A model generated the notes under the pieces. It made no database searches and had not been told where the DNA came from. It worked only from the letters and a program-made list of their open reading frames with translations. DNA of 14,293 bases. It comes from Betaproteobacteria bacterium (GTDB taxonomy: Bacteria > Pseudomonadota > Gammaproteobacteria > Burkholderiales > SG8-41). The stretch lies in the NCBI GenBank assembly GCA_028292065.1, contig JAQGNC010000268.1:1-14293 (forward strand), in the 5' to 3' direction. A program made the translations under genes and the position numbers. This document shows positions 1 to 7,392 of this stretch, in pieces (position 1 is the first letter of the stretch; every line of letters begins with the position of its first letter).

Positions 1-729
1 TCGACGCTCGAAGGGCTGATCGATTTCGACCGGATCAACGCGAAACAGATGCGTTTCAGCGTCGGCGCGGTCAACGTGCGCACCGGCAACTTCGCCTATT
101 TCGACAACGCGACCGATACCATACGCGCCGAGCACATCATGGCGAGCGGCGCGCTGCCGCCGGCTTTCCCCGCGGTGGAGATCGACGGCGAGTTCTACTG
201 GGACGGCGGGCTCGTCTCCAACACGCCGCTCGACTGGGTGCTCTCGGCACGATCCGGCCTCGACACCCTGATCCTGCAAGTCGACCTGTGGAGCGCCCGC
301 GGCGCGCTTCCGCGCGACCTGACGGAGGTCAGCGTGCGCATGAAGGAGATTCAGTATTCGAGCCGCACGCGCGCAGCGACCGACGAGTTCCGCAGGGTCC
401 AGGCCCTGCGCGCCACCTTCAACGAGCTGCTCGCGCAGTTGCCGCTGGAGCTCGCTGCGACGCCCCAGGCGCAGAAGCTTGCGGAAGCATCGGACCCGGC
501 CGTCTACAACATCGTTCAGCTGATCTACAGGGCGCCTGCGTATGAGGGACAGTCGAAAGACTACGAGTTCTCCCGCCGCACGATGGACGAGCACTGGCGC
601 GCCGGCTTCGCCGACGCCGGCGCCACGCTCGAGCATCCCGAAGTCCTCACCCTCCCGCTCGAGGCTCAGAGCGTCGCGGTCTACGATTTCCTGACACCCG
701 CAAGAGAACGCGGCCCCGCGAAATCCTGA
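1..729 (+). CDS. Patatin-like phospholipase, C-terminal part (5' end outside window)
   Basis: The reading frame is open from base 1, so only the last 242 codons are present; the Met at 49 is internal. Patatin-like proteins are serine acyl hydrolases with a Ser-Asp dyad acting on membrane lipids. The piece here contains the second half of the catalytic domain. The conserved DGG motif, with the catalytic Asp at 202-204 in the context YWDGGLVSNTPL, is clear, and a preceding segment (MASGALPPAFPAVEIDG) is typical of the family. The nucleophile motif GxSxG must lie upstream of the window. The roughly 150 residues after DGG are charged and helical and resemble the DUF3734 extension common in betaproteobacterial members. 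The gene ends with TGA and faces the PQQ dehydrogenase across a 116-bp gap carrying three palindromes. Substrate and localisation cannot be told from this part. Confidence 0.88.
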   Translation, partial: STLEGLIDFDRINAKQMRFSVGAVNVRTGNFAYFDNATDTIRAEHIMASGALPPAFPAVEIDGEFYWDGGLVSNTPLDWVLSARSGLDTLILQVDLWSARGALPRDLTEVSVRMKEIQYSSRTRAATDEFRRVQALRATFNELLAQLPLELAATPQAQKLAEASDPAVYNIVQLIYRAPAYEGQSKDYEFSRRTMDEHWRAGFADAGATLEHPEVLTLPLEAQSVAVYDFLTPARERGPAKS

Positions 730-749
730 TGTGACGCTGCTATCCGCGT

Positions 750-811
750 GGGGTCAGACCCCGGTTTTCCCGCTTGGGGTCTGACCCCGGCTTTTTGGGG
801 TCAGACCCCGG
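750..811. repeat. Three GGGGTC(A/T)GACCCCGG palindromes, convergent gap
   Basis: Copies lie at 750-764, 776-790 and 797-811. Each is a perfect 6+1+6 inverted repeat, GGGGTC-N-GACCCC, with central base A, T and A respectively, always followed by GG and usually T-rich sequence on the right. Spacers are 11 and 6 bp. The array lies between the 3' ends of the patatin gene and the PQQ dehydrogenase gene. It is a REP-like dispersed repeat: the same array recurs at 5746-5801. A role in bidirectional termination or mRNA 3'-end protection is inferred from position only. Confidence 0.85.
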
Positions 812-845
812 TTTCAACCGCAGCCTGCGACCCCCGTCAGACGCT

Positions 846-2516
846 TCACTCCACCACCGCAAACGTCCACACCGACCCACCCGAAGGCACGTCCGGCGCA
901 GCCCTGCGTCCGCGCGCATCGCCTGCAACGCCCGAGAGCACCGTCACGTACTGCCTGCCCTTATACGTGTAGGTGATCGGCGGCGCATTGATCCCCGATC
1001 CGGTCTGGAACTGCCACAGCACCTTGCCCGACGCCTCGTCGATCGCGATGAACTCGCCGGTCATGCGGCCGGTGAAGACCAGGCCGCCGTCGGTCGCGAG
1101 CATGCCCGCCTGCGTGACGTGATCGGTGAGCTTGATCGACCACTTCACCTTACCCGTGAGCGGGTCCATCGCCTGGTGATAGCCCTCGACGTCTTCGCCC
1201 ACCGGGCGCTTGCGCGCCGCGACCCCGCCGGCGTAACGCGTGCCTGCCTTGTAGTCGATCTTCTGGTACTGCAGATGCTGCGCGAGATGGATGGTGTTGA
1301 GATAGACCATCCCGGTCTTCGGGTTGAACGCCATGGGCGCCCAGTTCTTCGTGCCTGAGAACGGCCAGAGCTCGACCTCCTCGCCCGCGATGAGCCGTTT
1401 GCGGACGTCGGTCTCGACGGGGCGTCCGGTCTTCATGTCGATGCTCGTCGCCCAGTTCACCTTGCCGAACGGATAGCCGCGCAGGAGCTTCCCGTTGGTG
1501 CGGTCGATCACGTAGAAGAACCCGTTGCGGTCGGCGTGCATGATCACTTTTCGCATCTCGCCGTCGACGCGCAGGTCGGCGATGACGTTTTCGTTCACCC
1601 CGTCGTAATCGTACGAGTCGTTGGGGGTGAACTGGTAGTGCCAGACCAGCTCGCCCGTCTTCGGGCGCACCGCGATCACGCTGGCGCTGTAAAGGCTGTC
1701 ACCTTTGCGATAGGCCGGATTCCACGGGCCCGCATTGCCGGTGCCCCAGTAGGTGAGATCGAGCTGCGGGTCGTACGAGCCGGTGATCCATGTCGTGCCG
1801 CCGCCGCGCTTGTACGCCTCATCGTCCTGCGGCCACGTCTCGTAGCCCTTCTCGCCGGGCCCGGGAATGGTATAGCGCCGCCACAGCTTCTTGCCGGTAT
1901 CCGGGTCCCAGCCGTCGAGGAAACCGCGCACGCCGAACTCCGCCCCCGACATGCCGACGATCAGCACGCCGTTGGCGACGACCGGCGCGACGATTCCGGA
2001 ATGGCCTTCCTTCCATTCGGCGAACTTCTGCTTCCACACCTGCTTGCCGGTTTTCATGTCGAGCGCGACGACGTGCGCATCGAGCGTGGTGCGGAAGAGC
2101 TTGCCGTTGTAGATCGCAGGCCCCTTGTTCGATACGCCGCAGCACACGACGCGCGGGGTGTCGGCTTCATAATCGACCGGGGTGCGCCAGATCTGCTTGC
2201 CCGTCGCCACGTCGATCGCGAAAGTCCACGCCGCATTCGTCACGTACATCACACCGTTGTAGACGAGCGGCTGCGCCTGCTCGCCGAGCAGGTTCGACAG
2301 CGTCGTGTTCCATACCGGCACCAACCGCTTCACGTTCGAGGTGTTGATCTGCTTGAGCGGGCTGAAACGCTTCAGGTCGTAGCCCATGCCGTAGGTGACG
2401 ACGTTGTCGGTGTTCCTGCCGTCGTTCAGGAGCTCGTCGGCGGTCTGCGCCAGCGCCGCGCTCGCGCACAGCGACAGCGCCGATACTGCGGCGATCAGGG
2501 TCAGAGATGTTTTCAT
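846..2516 (-). CDS. Periplasmic PQQ-dependent alcohol dehydrogenase, putatively lanthanide-dependent
   Basis: This 556-residue protein is a methanol/ethanol-family quinoprotein dehydrogenase that oxidises an alcohol in the periplasm using PQQ. A signal peptide occupies residues 1-23 (likely cleavage after ALA). Eight-bladed propeller features follow: the vicinal disulfide pair C125-C126 that covers PQQ, E193 (metal ligand), W243 (PQQ stacking), N261 (metal ligand) and the catalytic D303. The catalytic segment reads NDSYDYDGVNE, so a second Asp, D305, sits two residues after D303. In characterised families this extra Asp marks lanthanide-dependent (XoxF/ExaF-like) enzymes; calcium enzymes have Ala or Ser there. 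No CxxCH motif is present, so there is no fused cytochrome c domain, and no cytochrome partner gene is nearby. The ATG is supported by an AAGGAG ribosome site about 8 bp upstream. The gene is divergent from the racemase gene. Family is firm; metal and substrate are inferred. Confidence 0.93.
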   Translation of the reverse strand: MKTSLTLIAAVSALSLCASAALAQTADELLNDGRNTDNVVTYGMGYDLKRFSPLKQINTSNVKRLVPVWNTTLSNLLGEQAQPLVYNGVMYVTNAAWTFAIDVATGKQIWRTPVDYEADTPRVVCCGVSNKGPAIYNGKLFRTTLDAHVVALDMKTGKQVWKQKFAEWKEGHSGIVAPVVANGVLIVGMSGAEFGVRGFLDGWDPDTGKKLWRRYTIPGPGEKGYETWPQDDEAYKRGGGTTWITGSYDPQLDLTYWGTGNAGPWNPAYRKGDSLYSASVIAVRPKTGELVWHYQFTPNDSYDYDGVNENVIADLRVDGEMRKVIMHADRNGFFYVIDRTNGKLLRGYPFGKVNWATSIDMKTGRPVETDVRKRLIAGEEVELWPFSGTKNWAPMAFNPKTGMVYLNTIHLAQHLQYQKIDYKAGTRYAGGVAARKRPVGEDVEGYHQAMDPLTGKVKWSIKLTDHVTQAGMLATDGGLVFTGRMTGEFIAIDEASGKVLWQFQTGSGINAPPITYTYKGRQYVTVLSGVAGDARGRRAAPDVPSGGSVWTFAVVE

Positions 2517-2683
2517 TTATTGGACTCCTTCTTCTGTTGAACGCCGATGGTACCGAAAAAATACCCTTTAAAACCGTCCGTCCACATGCTGAGAACAACG
2601 CGCGGTCGCGAACGAAAAATGCAGCGGGATGTGCCAGACTACCCCTCACACCAGACAACGAAACAAGGAGCGGCATCTCGACC
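2517..2683. promoter_or_regulatory. Divergent intergenic region (promoters for both neighbours expected)
   Basis: This 167-bp gap separates the start codons of the PQQ dehydrogenase and the racemase-family gene, so it must hold both promoters. It contains an A/T-rich patch at about 2554-2574, unlike the GC-rich surroundings. I found no hexamer pair close enough to consensus to assign a promoter and no clear operator palindrome. Ribosome sites are visible at both ends: AAGGAG on the minus strand near 2525-2530 and AAGGAG on the plus strand at 2665-2670. Confidence 0.4.
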
Positions 2684-3388
2684 ATGGCACGTTTACTCGG
2701 AGTGCTCGGCGGCATGGGACCGCTCGCGACGGCGGATTTTTTTCGCAAGCTGATCGAGGAGACGCCTGCGCAGCGCGACGAAGAACATGTGCCGGTCATC
2801 GTCTACTCGGTGCCGCAGATGCCCGAGAGGGTCGCAGCGATCACACACGGCGGCGAGTCGCCGCTGCCGCACATGATCGCGGGCATGATGGCGTTGAGGA
2901 AGCTCGAAGTCGGCTGCGTCGCGATCCCGTGCAACACCGCGCACCACTGGTACGAAGAGCTTCAGCACGCGAGCGGTCTGCCTATCCTGCACATCGCCGA
3001 CGCCGCGTGCGACGAGCTGCGCAAGCGCGGCAGCGCGCAGCCGCGGGTCGGGCTGCTGTGCACCGAAGCCACGATCGCCGCGCGCATCTATCAGGACCGG
3101 CTCGCGGCGCACGGCATCGAGTGCGTCGTCAACCCGCTCGCGGAGCGCGAAGCGTTCGTGCGTTTCGCGATCGACGCGGTCAAGCGCGGGAGCCTCGACG
3201 ATGCAGGCCGTGCCATCGAGACCGCCGCGGCGCGCCTCTTCGAGCGCGGCGTCGAGTCGGTGATCCTCGGCTGCACCGAGCTTCCGGTGGCGCTCGACGC
3301 GATCCGCTCCGCGGCGCTTCCGCGATGCATCGATGCGACTCGCGCGCTGGCGCGCGAGTGCGTCGCATGGTCGCTGGCGGCGTCGTGA
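2684..3388 (+). CDS. Aspartate/glutamate racemase family protein
   Basis: This 234-residue protein belongs to the cofactor-independent Asp/Glu/hydantoin racemase superfamily, which uses two cysteines as acid/base for proton transfer at an alpha carbon. Visible hallmarks are the N-terminal GVLGGMGPLAT motif (about residues 6-16), the first catalytic Cys in CNTAHHW (C83) and the second in GCTELP (C197). Length fits the aspartate racemase branch (about 230). The start is the ATG at 2684 (MARLLGVLGGMG), preceded by AAGGAG at 2665-2670. That spacing is rather long (13 bp), but the reading frame upstream has no family-like sequence. The superfamily also includes maleate isomerase and arylmalonate decarboxylase, so aspartate as substrate is a default guess. 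It is a monocistronic gene, ending in a gap full of repeats. Confidence 0.88.
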   Translation: MARLLGVLGGMGPLATADFFRKLIEETPAQRDEEHVPVIVYSVPQMPERVAAITHGGESPLPHMIAGMMALRKLEVGCVAIPCNTAHHWYEELQHASGLPILHIADAACDELRKRGSAQPRVGLLCTEATIAARIYQDRLAAHGIECVVNPLAEREAFVRFAIDAVKRGSLDDAGRAIETAAARLFERGVESVILGCTELPVALDAIRSAALPRCIDATRALARECVAWSLAAS

Positions 3389-3389
3389 G

Positions 3390-3450
3390 GGCCTGAGGAA
3401 CAGAGGGTCTGGTGACGGCCTGAGGAACAGAGCGTCATGGTGGGCGGCCT
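3390..3450. repeat. Short tandem repeat GGCCTGAGGAACAGAG
   Basis: Identical 16-bp units lie at 3390-3405 and 3417-3432 (27-bp period), with a third partial unit beginning GGCCTGATGAA at 3446. It sits just after the racemase stop codon and directly before the palindromic element at 3463. Function unknown. Confidence 0.75.
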
Positions 3451-3462
3451 GATGAAACCAAT

Positions 3463-3599
3463 CGTCATTCCGGCGAAGGCCGGGATCCATTTTGACTTTA
3501 AATCGTCGACAATGGATTCCGGATCACTTCCGCTGGCGCGGGTCCGGAATGACGGTCTGCCTACTTCGCGCTGGCGCGGGTCCGAATGACGTCCTGCCT
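3463..3599. repeat. Palindromic dispersed element with duplicated right end
   Basis: Outer inverted arms CGTCATTCCGG (3463-3473) and CCGGAATGACG (3544-3554) are perfect complements. Inside, 3480-3491 and 3511-3522 form a 12-bp inverted repeat with one mismatch around a 19-bp A/T-rich loop. The right end is duplicated: 3526-3562 and 3563-3599 are two 37-bp near-identical tandem units. The 'gtcattccgg...aatccat' style recalls dispersed repeats in beta- and gammaproteobacteria, including the Neisseria dRS3 type, but no transposase is present. The element runs up to the stop codon of the minus-strand neighbour, in a convergent gap. Confidence 0.8.
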
Positions 3600-4798
3600 T
3601 ACAGGTGCGACTCGTCGATCGGCAGCCCGAGCCAGTACTGGCCGACGGTCTCGTAATGCGAAAGCCGGCCCTGTACGTGCTGGGTGATGACGTGGATGTC
3701 CTGGAAGTGGCGCTGGATGAGATTACCTTCGAAGGCGGCGGTCGCGCCGGCCGCACCGTAGACGCTGTCGACGATTTGCGCGGCGAGCCGGATCGCATGG
3801 GTGGCCGCGACACGCAGCGTTGCGCGGCGCTCCATGCTCACCTCGCCCGTCGCGACGGCTTCGTCCCAGATAGCGCCAACCGCTTCCATGAGAAAGGCGC
3901 GGCCGCTCCGTAATGTCGCCTCCGCCTGGCCGACGGTGACCTGCACCGTCGGCTGAGCGCGCAGCAGGTTCGTCGTGTAGCCCGGCGTCTTCGCCCCCGC
4001 GAGCTCGAAAAACGCGTCGAGACAGCTACGCGCCACGCCGAGCGCCACGGCTCCGTCGCCGGCGGCGAAAGACAGTCCGGTAGGAATCTTGTAGCGCGCA
4101 CCGCCGCTCACCTGCGGCGCGCCCTTCGGAAAGAACGTGCGCTCCTCCGGCACGAAGACATCCTTCACTTCGAAGTGATGCGTCCCCGTCCCTCGCATGC
4201 CTCGCGTATTCCAGGTGTCGAGGAGCTCGGCCTGCGCAACCGGTAGCAGGCAATACCGCGCTTCGGGCTTGCCTTCCCTCAGCCTCACTTCACCGTTGTC
4301 GATCGCGGTCGCGTGCGCGGCGATCCACGAGGCATGGCGGCAGCCGGTGCTGAAGCCCTGGCGGCCCGACACCCGATAGCCTCCGTCCACGCGAATCGCC
4401 TTGGCCGTCGGCGCGGGGCTGTTCGCCACCACGTTGCGCGGCGTGTCGATCCAGACCTCGCGTGCAACGCCCGGCGCGATGCGAGCCGCATACGTCGCGA
4501 AGGTCGCCCCCTGGTTGACGGCCCAGCCGGTGCTCGCGTCGGCCTTGCCGATCTCCTCGATCACCTGCACGTAAGTCGGGAAATCGATCTCGCCTCCGCC
4601 GATGTCGCGCGGCACGGCCAGATGGAACAGGCCGGCGTCGGCGATGGCATTGAAGAGCGAGCGCGGCAGCTCGCGCGCTTTCTCGATCTCATCGGCCGCG
4701 GCGCGGATCGACGGCGCGAGCGCCCGCGCGGCTTGCAGCGGGGACGGGGGTGCGGCGGACGCGGAGAGAGTCGACGACACGCCGCGAGTGTCGCCCAA
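3599..4798 (-). CDS. Acyl-CoA dehydrogenase-fold flavoprotein, probably monooxygenase-like
   Basis: This protein of up to 399 residues has the layout of the acyl-CoA dehydrogenase superfamily: an N-terminal helical domain (LPRSLFNAIADAGLFHLAVP), a middle beta domain (GGYRVSGRQGFSTGC, then GTGTHHFEVKDVFVPEE) and a C-terminal helical bundle. The end reads HFQDIHVITQHVQG (D367, H374), then SHYETVGQYWLGL. That pattern is common in group D flavin-dependent monooxygenases of this fold (HsaA, DszC, indole-acetate monooxygenase types) rather than in true acyl-CoA dehydrogenases, so an aromatic hydroxylase needing a separate flavin reductase is plausible. No reductase gene is adjacent. The start is uncertain: the longest frame begins with TTG at 4798, and a GTG at 4780 is an alternative; neither has a convincing ribosome site. 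It is divergent from the amidohydrolase gene, with an 87-bp gap. Confidence 0.82.
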   Translation of the reverse strand: MGDTRGVSSTLSASAAPPSPLQAARALAPSIRAAADEIEKARELPRSLFNAIADAGLFHLAVPRDIGGGEIDFPTYVQVIEEIGKADASTGWAVNQGATFATYAARIAPGVAREVWIDTPRNVVANSPAPTAKAIRVDGGYRVSGRQGFSTGCRHASWIAAHATAIDNGEVRLREGKPEARYCLLPVAQAELLDTWNTRGMRGTGTHHFEVKDVFVPEERTFFPKGAPQVSGGARYKIPTGLSFAAGDGAVALGVARSCLDAFFELAGAKTPGYTTNLLRAQPTVQVTVGQAEATLRSGRAFLMEAVGAIWDEAVATGEVSMERRATLRVAATHAIRLAAQIVDSVYGAAGATAAFEGNLIQRHFQDIHVITQHVQGRLSHYETVGQYWLGLPIDESHL

Positions 4799-4885
4799 GT
4801 CGCCAGCGCCTTCAATCGGTATGTGCAGCCGCGGCGCGCGCCGTGTTGCGGTACCATCGAACGATTACACGACAGGAGCTTTGCT

Positions 4886-5728
4886 ATGCCGATCATCGAT
4901 TCCCAGGTCCACGCCTATGAAGCGAACACGCCGAAGCGGCCGTGGCACAGTGTGCCGAACTGGCCCGCGAGTGCCACGGGTGACGAGATGGTTGCGGCGA
5001 TGGACAAGCTCGGCATCGACGGGGCGATCTTCATCTCCTCGTATTCCATGTACCACTACGACGCGAGCTATGCGCTGGAAGTGCAACAGGCCCACCCCGG
5101 CCGCTTCGCGCTCGTCAAGCCGGTCGATTCGAAGGACCCAGGCGTCGCCGATGTGATCGCCGAGTGGAAGAAGACGCCGGGCACGGTCGGCATTCGCATC
5201 ATCGTGACGAAAGAGCCCGGACGCGAGACCGATGAAGCCGGCCTCGACCGCATCCTGCGCGCAGCGGTCCGCTACGACTTTCCCGTCAACATGCTGTGCT
5301 GGGGCAACCTCGACGCGGGCACGGCGCTGATCGACCGCCACCCCGATACGCGCTTCATCCTCGACCATATCGGGATCATGCAACCGCGCACGCCACCCGC
5401 CCCGCCGGAGCCGTGGGCCGACCTGCCGAAGGTGCTGGAGCTCGCCAAGCGGCCGAACGCGGTGATCAAGATCAGCGGCGCGTGCACCCTGTCGCGCGAA
5501 CCGTATCCGTTCCCGGACATCTGGGACCCGCTCGAGCGCATCTTCGATGCCTGGGGATTCGAGCGCTGTCTCTGGGGAACCGACTGGACCCGCGCCCACG
5601 CGGTCGTCAACTACGAGCAGGCGGTCGAGCCTTTCCGCCGGACCGACCGCCTCAGCGAAAGCGAGCGCGCGATGCTGATGGGCGGGGCATGCGCCAAGGC
5701 GTACGGCTGGACGCCGAAGAAAGAATAG
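4886..5728 (+). CDS. Amidohydrolase-2 family TIM-barrel metal hydrolase/decarboxylase
   Basis: This 280-residue protein begins MPIIDSQVHAYE, where D5/H9 form the metal-binding DxxxH-like start of the amidohydrolase-2 fold (PF04909 type). Further active-site landmarks are D160-H161 (FILDHIGI) and the C-terminal LWGTDW motif with D233. Members hydrolyse lactones or amides or decarboxylate aromatic acids (4-sulfomuconolactone hydrolase, ACMSD and gamma-resorcylate decarboxylase relatives). The substrate cannot be chosen here. The ATG at 4886 has AGGAG 7 bp upstream (4874-4878), so longer in-frame extensions are not needed. Its divergent neighbour is the flavoprotein, and a serine hydrolase follows, so a small catabolic neighbourhood for an organic acid is possible, but this is inference. 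Confidence 0.88.
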   Translation: MPIIDSQVHAYEANTPKRPWHSVPNWPASATGDEMVAAMDKLGIDGAIFISSYSMYHYDASYALEVQQAHPGRFALVKPVDSKDPGVADVIAEWKKTPGTVGIRIIVTKEPGRETDEAGLDRILRAAVRYDFPVNMLCWGNLDAGTALIDRHPDTRFILDHIGIMQPRTPPAPPEPWADLPKVLELAKRPNAVIKISGACTLSREPYPFPDIWDPLERIFDAWGFERCLWGTDWTRAHAVVNYEQAVEPFRRTDRLSESERAMLMGGACAKAYGWTPKKE

Positions 5729-5745
5729 GCAGGGCTCGCGACGTT

Positions 5746-5801
5746 GGGGTCTGACCCCGGCCTTGGGGTCTGACCCCGGCCTCATTGGGGTCAGACCCCG
5801 G
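5746..5801. repeat. Second triplet of GGGGTC(A/T)GACCCCGG palindromes
   Basis: Copies lie at 5746-5760, 5765-5779 and 5787-5801, central bases T, T and A, spacers 4 and 7 bp. As in the first array, every copy has GG on its right side. The array again lies in a convergent gap, here between the amidohydrolase and alpha/beta hydrolase stop codons. Confidence 0.85.
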
Positions 5802-5815
5802 TTTACGTCTACCCG

Positions 5816-7018
5816 TCAGCGCCCCTTCAGCCGGCTCTCGATCCAGTCCCACATGTAGAGGGTGCCGATCGTGACGTTGTCGATCTGGCAGTGGTGGTAG
5901 CCGCCTTCCTCGCGAGTGAACACCTTGAGCGTCTTGTCTTTGGAGCCGACGCTGTCGATCACCTTCTGCGCGAGCGGGAGCGGGATCTGCTCGTCGCCTT
6001 CGCCGTGCAGCAGCAGGAAAGGACAGGTGATCTTCTGCACGACGCCGTCGAGCCTGAAGCCTTCGAGCTTCTTCATCGCTTCCTCGCGCGTCTTCACGTT
6101 GAAGATCCACAGGAGGTGGTCGGCCGCGACTGACAGCGAAGGCGTGCGGCCGCTGTCGAGCGCGTCGAAGCGGCGTTTCCAGATGTCGTAGTAGTCCCAC
6201 TGCGCGCCCCACGCGACGCAGGCCGCGAAGCGTTGCTCGAAAGCCGCCGCACGCGGCGCATAGTAACCGCCGAGGCTGATCGCCATCACGCCGATGCGCG
6301 CGGCATCGATCTCCGGCCGGCCGGCGAGATATTCGTACGCGGCGGTCGCGTAGCGCTCGGTCTCGTGGTGCAGATAGAGATCGCGAAAGCGCGGGCTCTC
6401 GCCGTTGCCCGGGCCATCGACGATGAGGCACGCGATGCCGCGCGCGACGAGGTCCGGCACGCCCTTAAAATACTGGATCTCCTTGGTGACGTCGAAACCG
6501 TCGAAGAACACCATCGCCGGCGCTTTGTCGCCCTGGCGCAGTCCGGGACCCATTTTTTCGGGGTGAACCAGAATGGCCGGTAGTGACTTCCCTTCGTACG
6601 GTATCTCGAGATGCTCGATCCGCGGCCGCTTCATGAGTTTCGCCGCGTCCCGAAAGCACTCGACGCCGCGCTTGTACTCCGCCAGCCCTTCGCTCTTCGG
6701 AATCAGGAAGCGCTCGCCGACGTGGTAGTAGTTCGCCGCCCGGAGCAGATAGCTCGCGGCGCTCGCGGACTTGCCTTCCGCCAGCAGGCGCCTGCCTTCG
6801 CTCTCGACGGTCGAAGCCTCGCGCGCCCACTCGCGAAACCACGCCTTGTCGTCGCCGACGTTCGCCTTCAGTCGCAACCCGACACGATTGACCTCGCCGA
6901 TCTCGGCCCCGCCCCACGGCGCGGCGTTGAGCCCGATCAGCAGCCCGTGCGACCAGCGGTAGTTCTCCGGGAAGTAGGTGAACGAGAGCTCTTCCTGCGC
7001 GTGTTTGTCGTTGTTCAT
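5816..7018 (-). CDS. Alpha/beta hydrolase, FrsA/2,6-dihydropseudooxynicotine hydrolase-like
   Basis: This 400-residue serine hydrolase has a helical N-terminal cap (about 1-130) and an alpha/beta hydrolase core. The nucleophile is S248 in VMAISLGGYY, the acid is D342 in HGEGDEQIP, and the His is H375 or H376 in GGYHHC. The oxyanion-loop region FFDGFDVTKE (171-180) and the strand DGPGNGES (201-208) are characteristic of the FrsA/2,6-dihydropseudooxynicotine hydrolase branch, which includes C-C bond hydrolases and esterases. The ATG at 7018 was chosen because the family-like sequence begins soon after it. The frame stays open up to 7177, but that extension reads through repeat DNA and is low-complexity. 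The ribosome site is weak. Substrate unknown. Confidence 0.85.
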   Translation of the reverse strand: MNNDKHAQEELSFTYFPENYRWSHGLLIGLNAAPWGGAEIGEVNRVGLRLKANVGDDKAWFREWAREASTVESEGRRLLAEGKSASAASYLLRAANYYHVGERFLIPKSEGLAEYKRGVECFRDAAKLMKRPRIEHLEIPYEGKSLPAILVHPEKMGPGLRQGDKAPAMVFFDGFDVTKEIQYFKGVPDLVARGIACLIVDGPGNGESPRFRDLYLHHETERYATAAYEYLAGRPEIDAARIGVMAISLGGYYAPRAAAFEQRFAACVAWGAQWDYYDIWKRRFDALDSGRTPSLSVAADHLLWIFNVKTREEAMKKLEGFRLDGVVQKITCPFLLLHGEGDEQIPLPLAQKVIDSVGSKDKTLKVFTREEGGYHHCQIDNVTIGTLYMWDWIESRLKGR

Positions 7019-7070
7019 GGTTTGTATGGAGTTGTTGTTCGGCGCCGTGATTATGCATGACGGCGGCGCC

Positions 7071-7370
7071 GTTCGCCCTGAGCGTGTCGAAGGGCGCCGC
7101 CGTTCGCGCTGAGCGTCGCGACGGGTTCCGGTCCTGCCGCCGACAGTCTGGGGTCCGTTACTCGGCGCGAGCGGCAACCAGGGAATCTGTCATCGCGAGG
7201 AGCGGGAGCGACGCGGCGATCTCGTGGCGCACGAGCAGCATCGGCAGGAGATTGACCTCGGCCTTACGAGCGCCTCGAGAGTCGCCCCTGACGCGGGAAT
7301 GCTTCCCCGCCCGGTCGCCGCGGCACGCTGACCGCGAACGGCGCTGCCCTTCGACAGGCTCAGGGCGAAC
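7071..7370. repeat. 25-bp inverted repeat pair, 'ttcgccctgag' family
   Basis: The plus-oriented copy at 7071-7095 and the inverted copy at 7346-7370 match at 24 of 25 positions. Each is internally semi-palindromic (GCCCT...CGAAGGGC). A degraded third copy lies at 7102-7126, and a partial inverted one begins near 7374. The family is recognisable as a dispersed repeat of many proteobacterial genomes. The ends bracket about 300 bp without any transposase gene, so a non-autonomous MITE-like unit or independent insertions are both possible. Confidence 0.75.
7189..7227 (+). repeat. Dispersed repeat of the 'gtcatcgcgaggagcg' family
   Basis: The stretch starts GTCATCGCGAGGAGCG and continues with GCGACGCGGCGATCTC. 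It has the well-known pattern of a widespread bacterial intergenic repeat whose encoded shadow peptide reads IARSGSDAAI. Only one arm is present; I find no inverted partner in the gap. Confidence 0.65.
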
Positions 7371-7392
7371 GGCGCTGCCCCTCGACGTACTG

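Larger units (their letters stand above)
7019..7392. other. 374-bp non-coding gap packed with dispersed repeats
   Basis: There is no convincing gene here. The long frames that cross it are antisense shadows of neighbours. It contains a 25-bp inverted repeat pair, a 'gcgaggagcg' dispersed repeat and a small hairpin GCGGGAA/TTCCCCGC at 7292-7310. It lies upstream of the alpha/beta hydrolase gene and downstream of the radical SAM gene, so the hydrolase promoter should be at its left end. Confidence 0.7.

Noticed and set aside
750..811. Possible CRISPR array or attachment site from the repeated 15-mers
   Set aside because: Units are short palindromes with spacers of 4-11 bp and occur as a second array elsewhere; no cas genes.
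1536..2540. A 334-codon plus-strand frame opposite the PQQ dehydrogenase
   Set aside because: Composition is that of a shadow frame, and the minus strand has signal peptide and all quinoprotein motifs.
5652..6431. A 259-codon minus-strand frame overlapping the alpha/beta hydrolase
   Set aside because: It is an Arg-rich frame-shifted shadow of the hydrolase that also crosses the palindrome array.
7071..7370. An insertion sequence defined by the 25-bp inverted repeats
   Set aside because: No transposase frame lies between the repeats and no target duplication was found; only a repeat call is justified.
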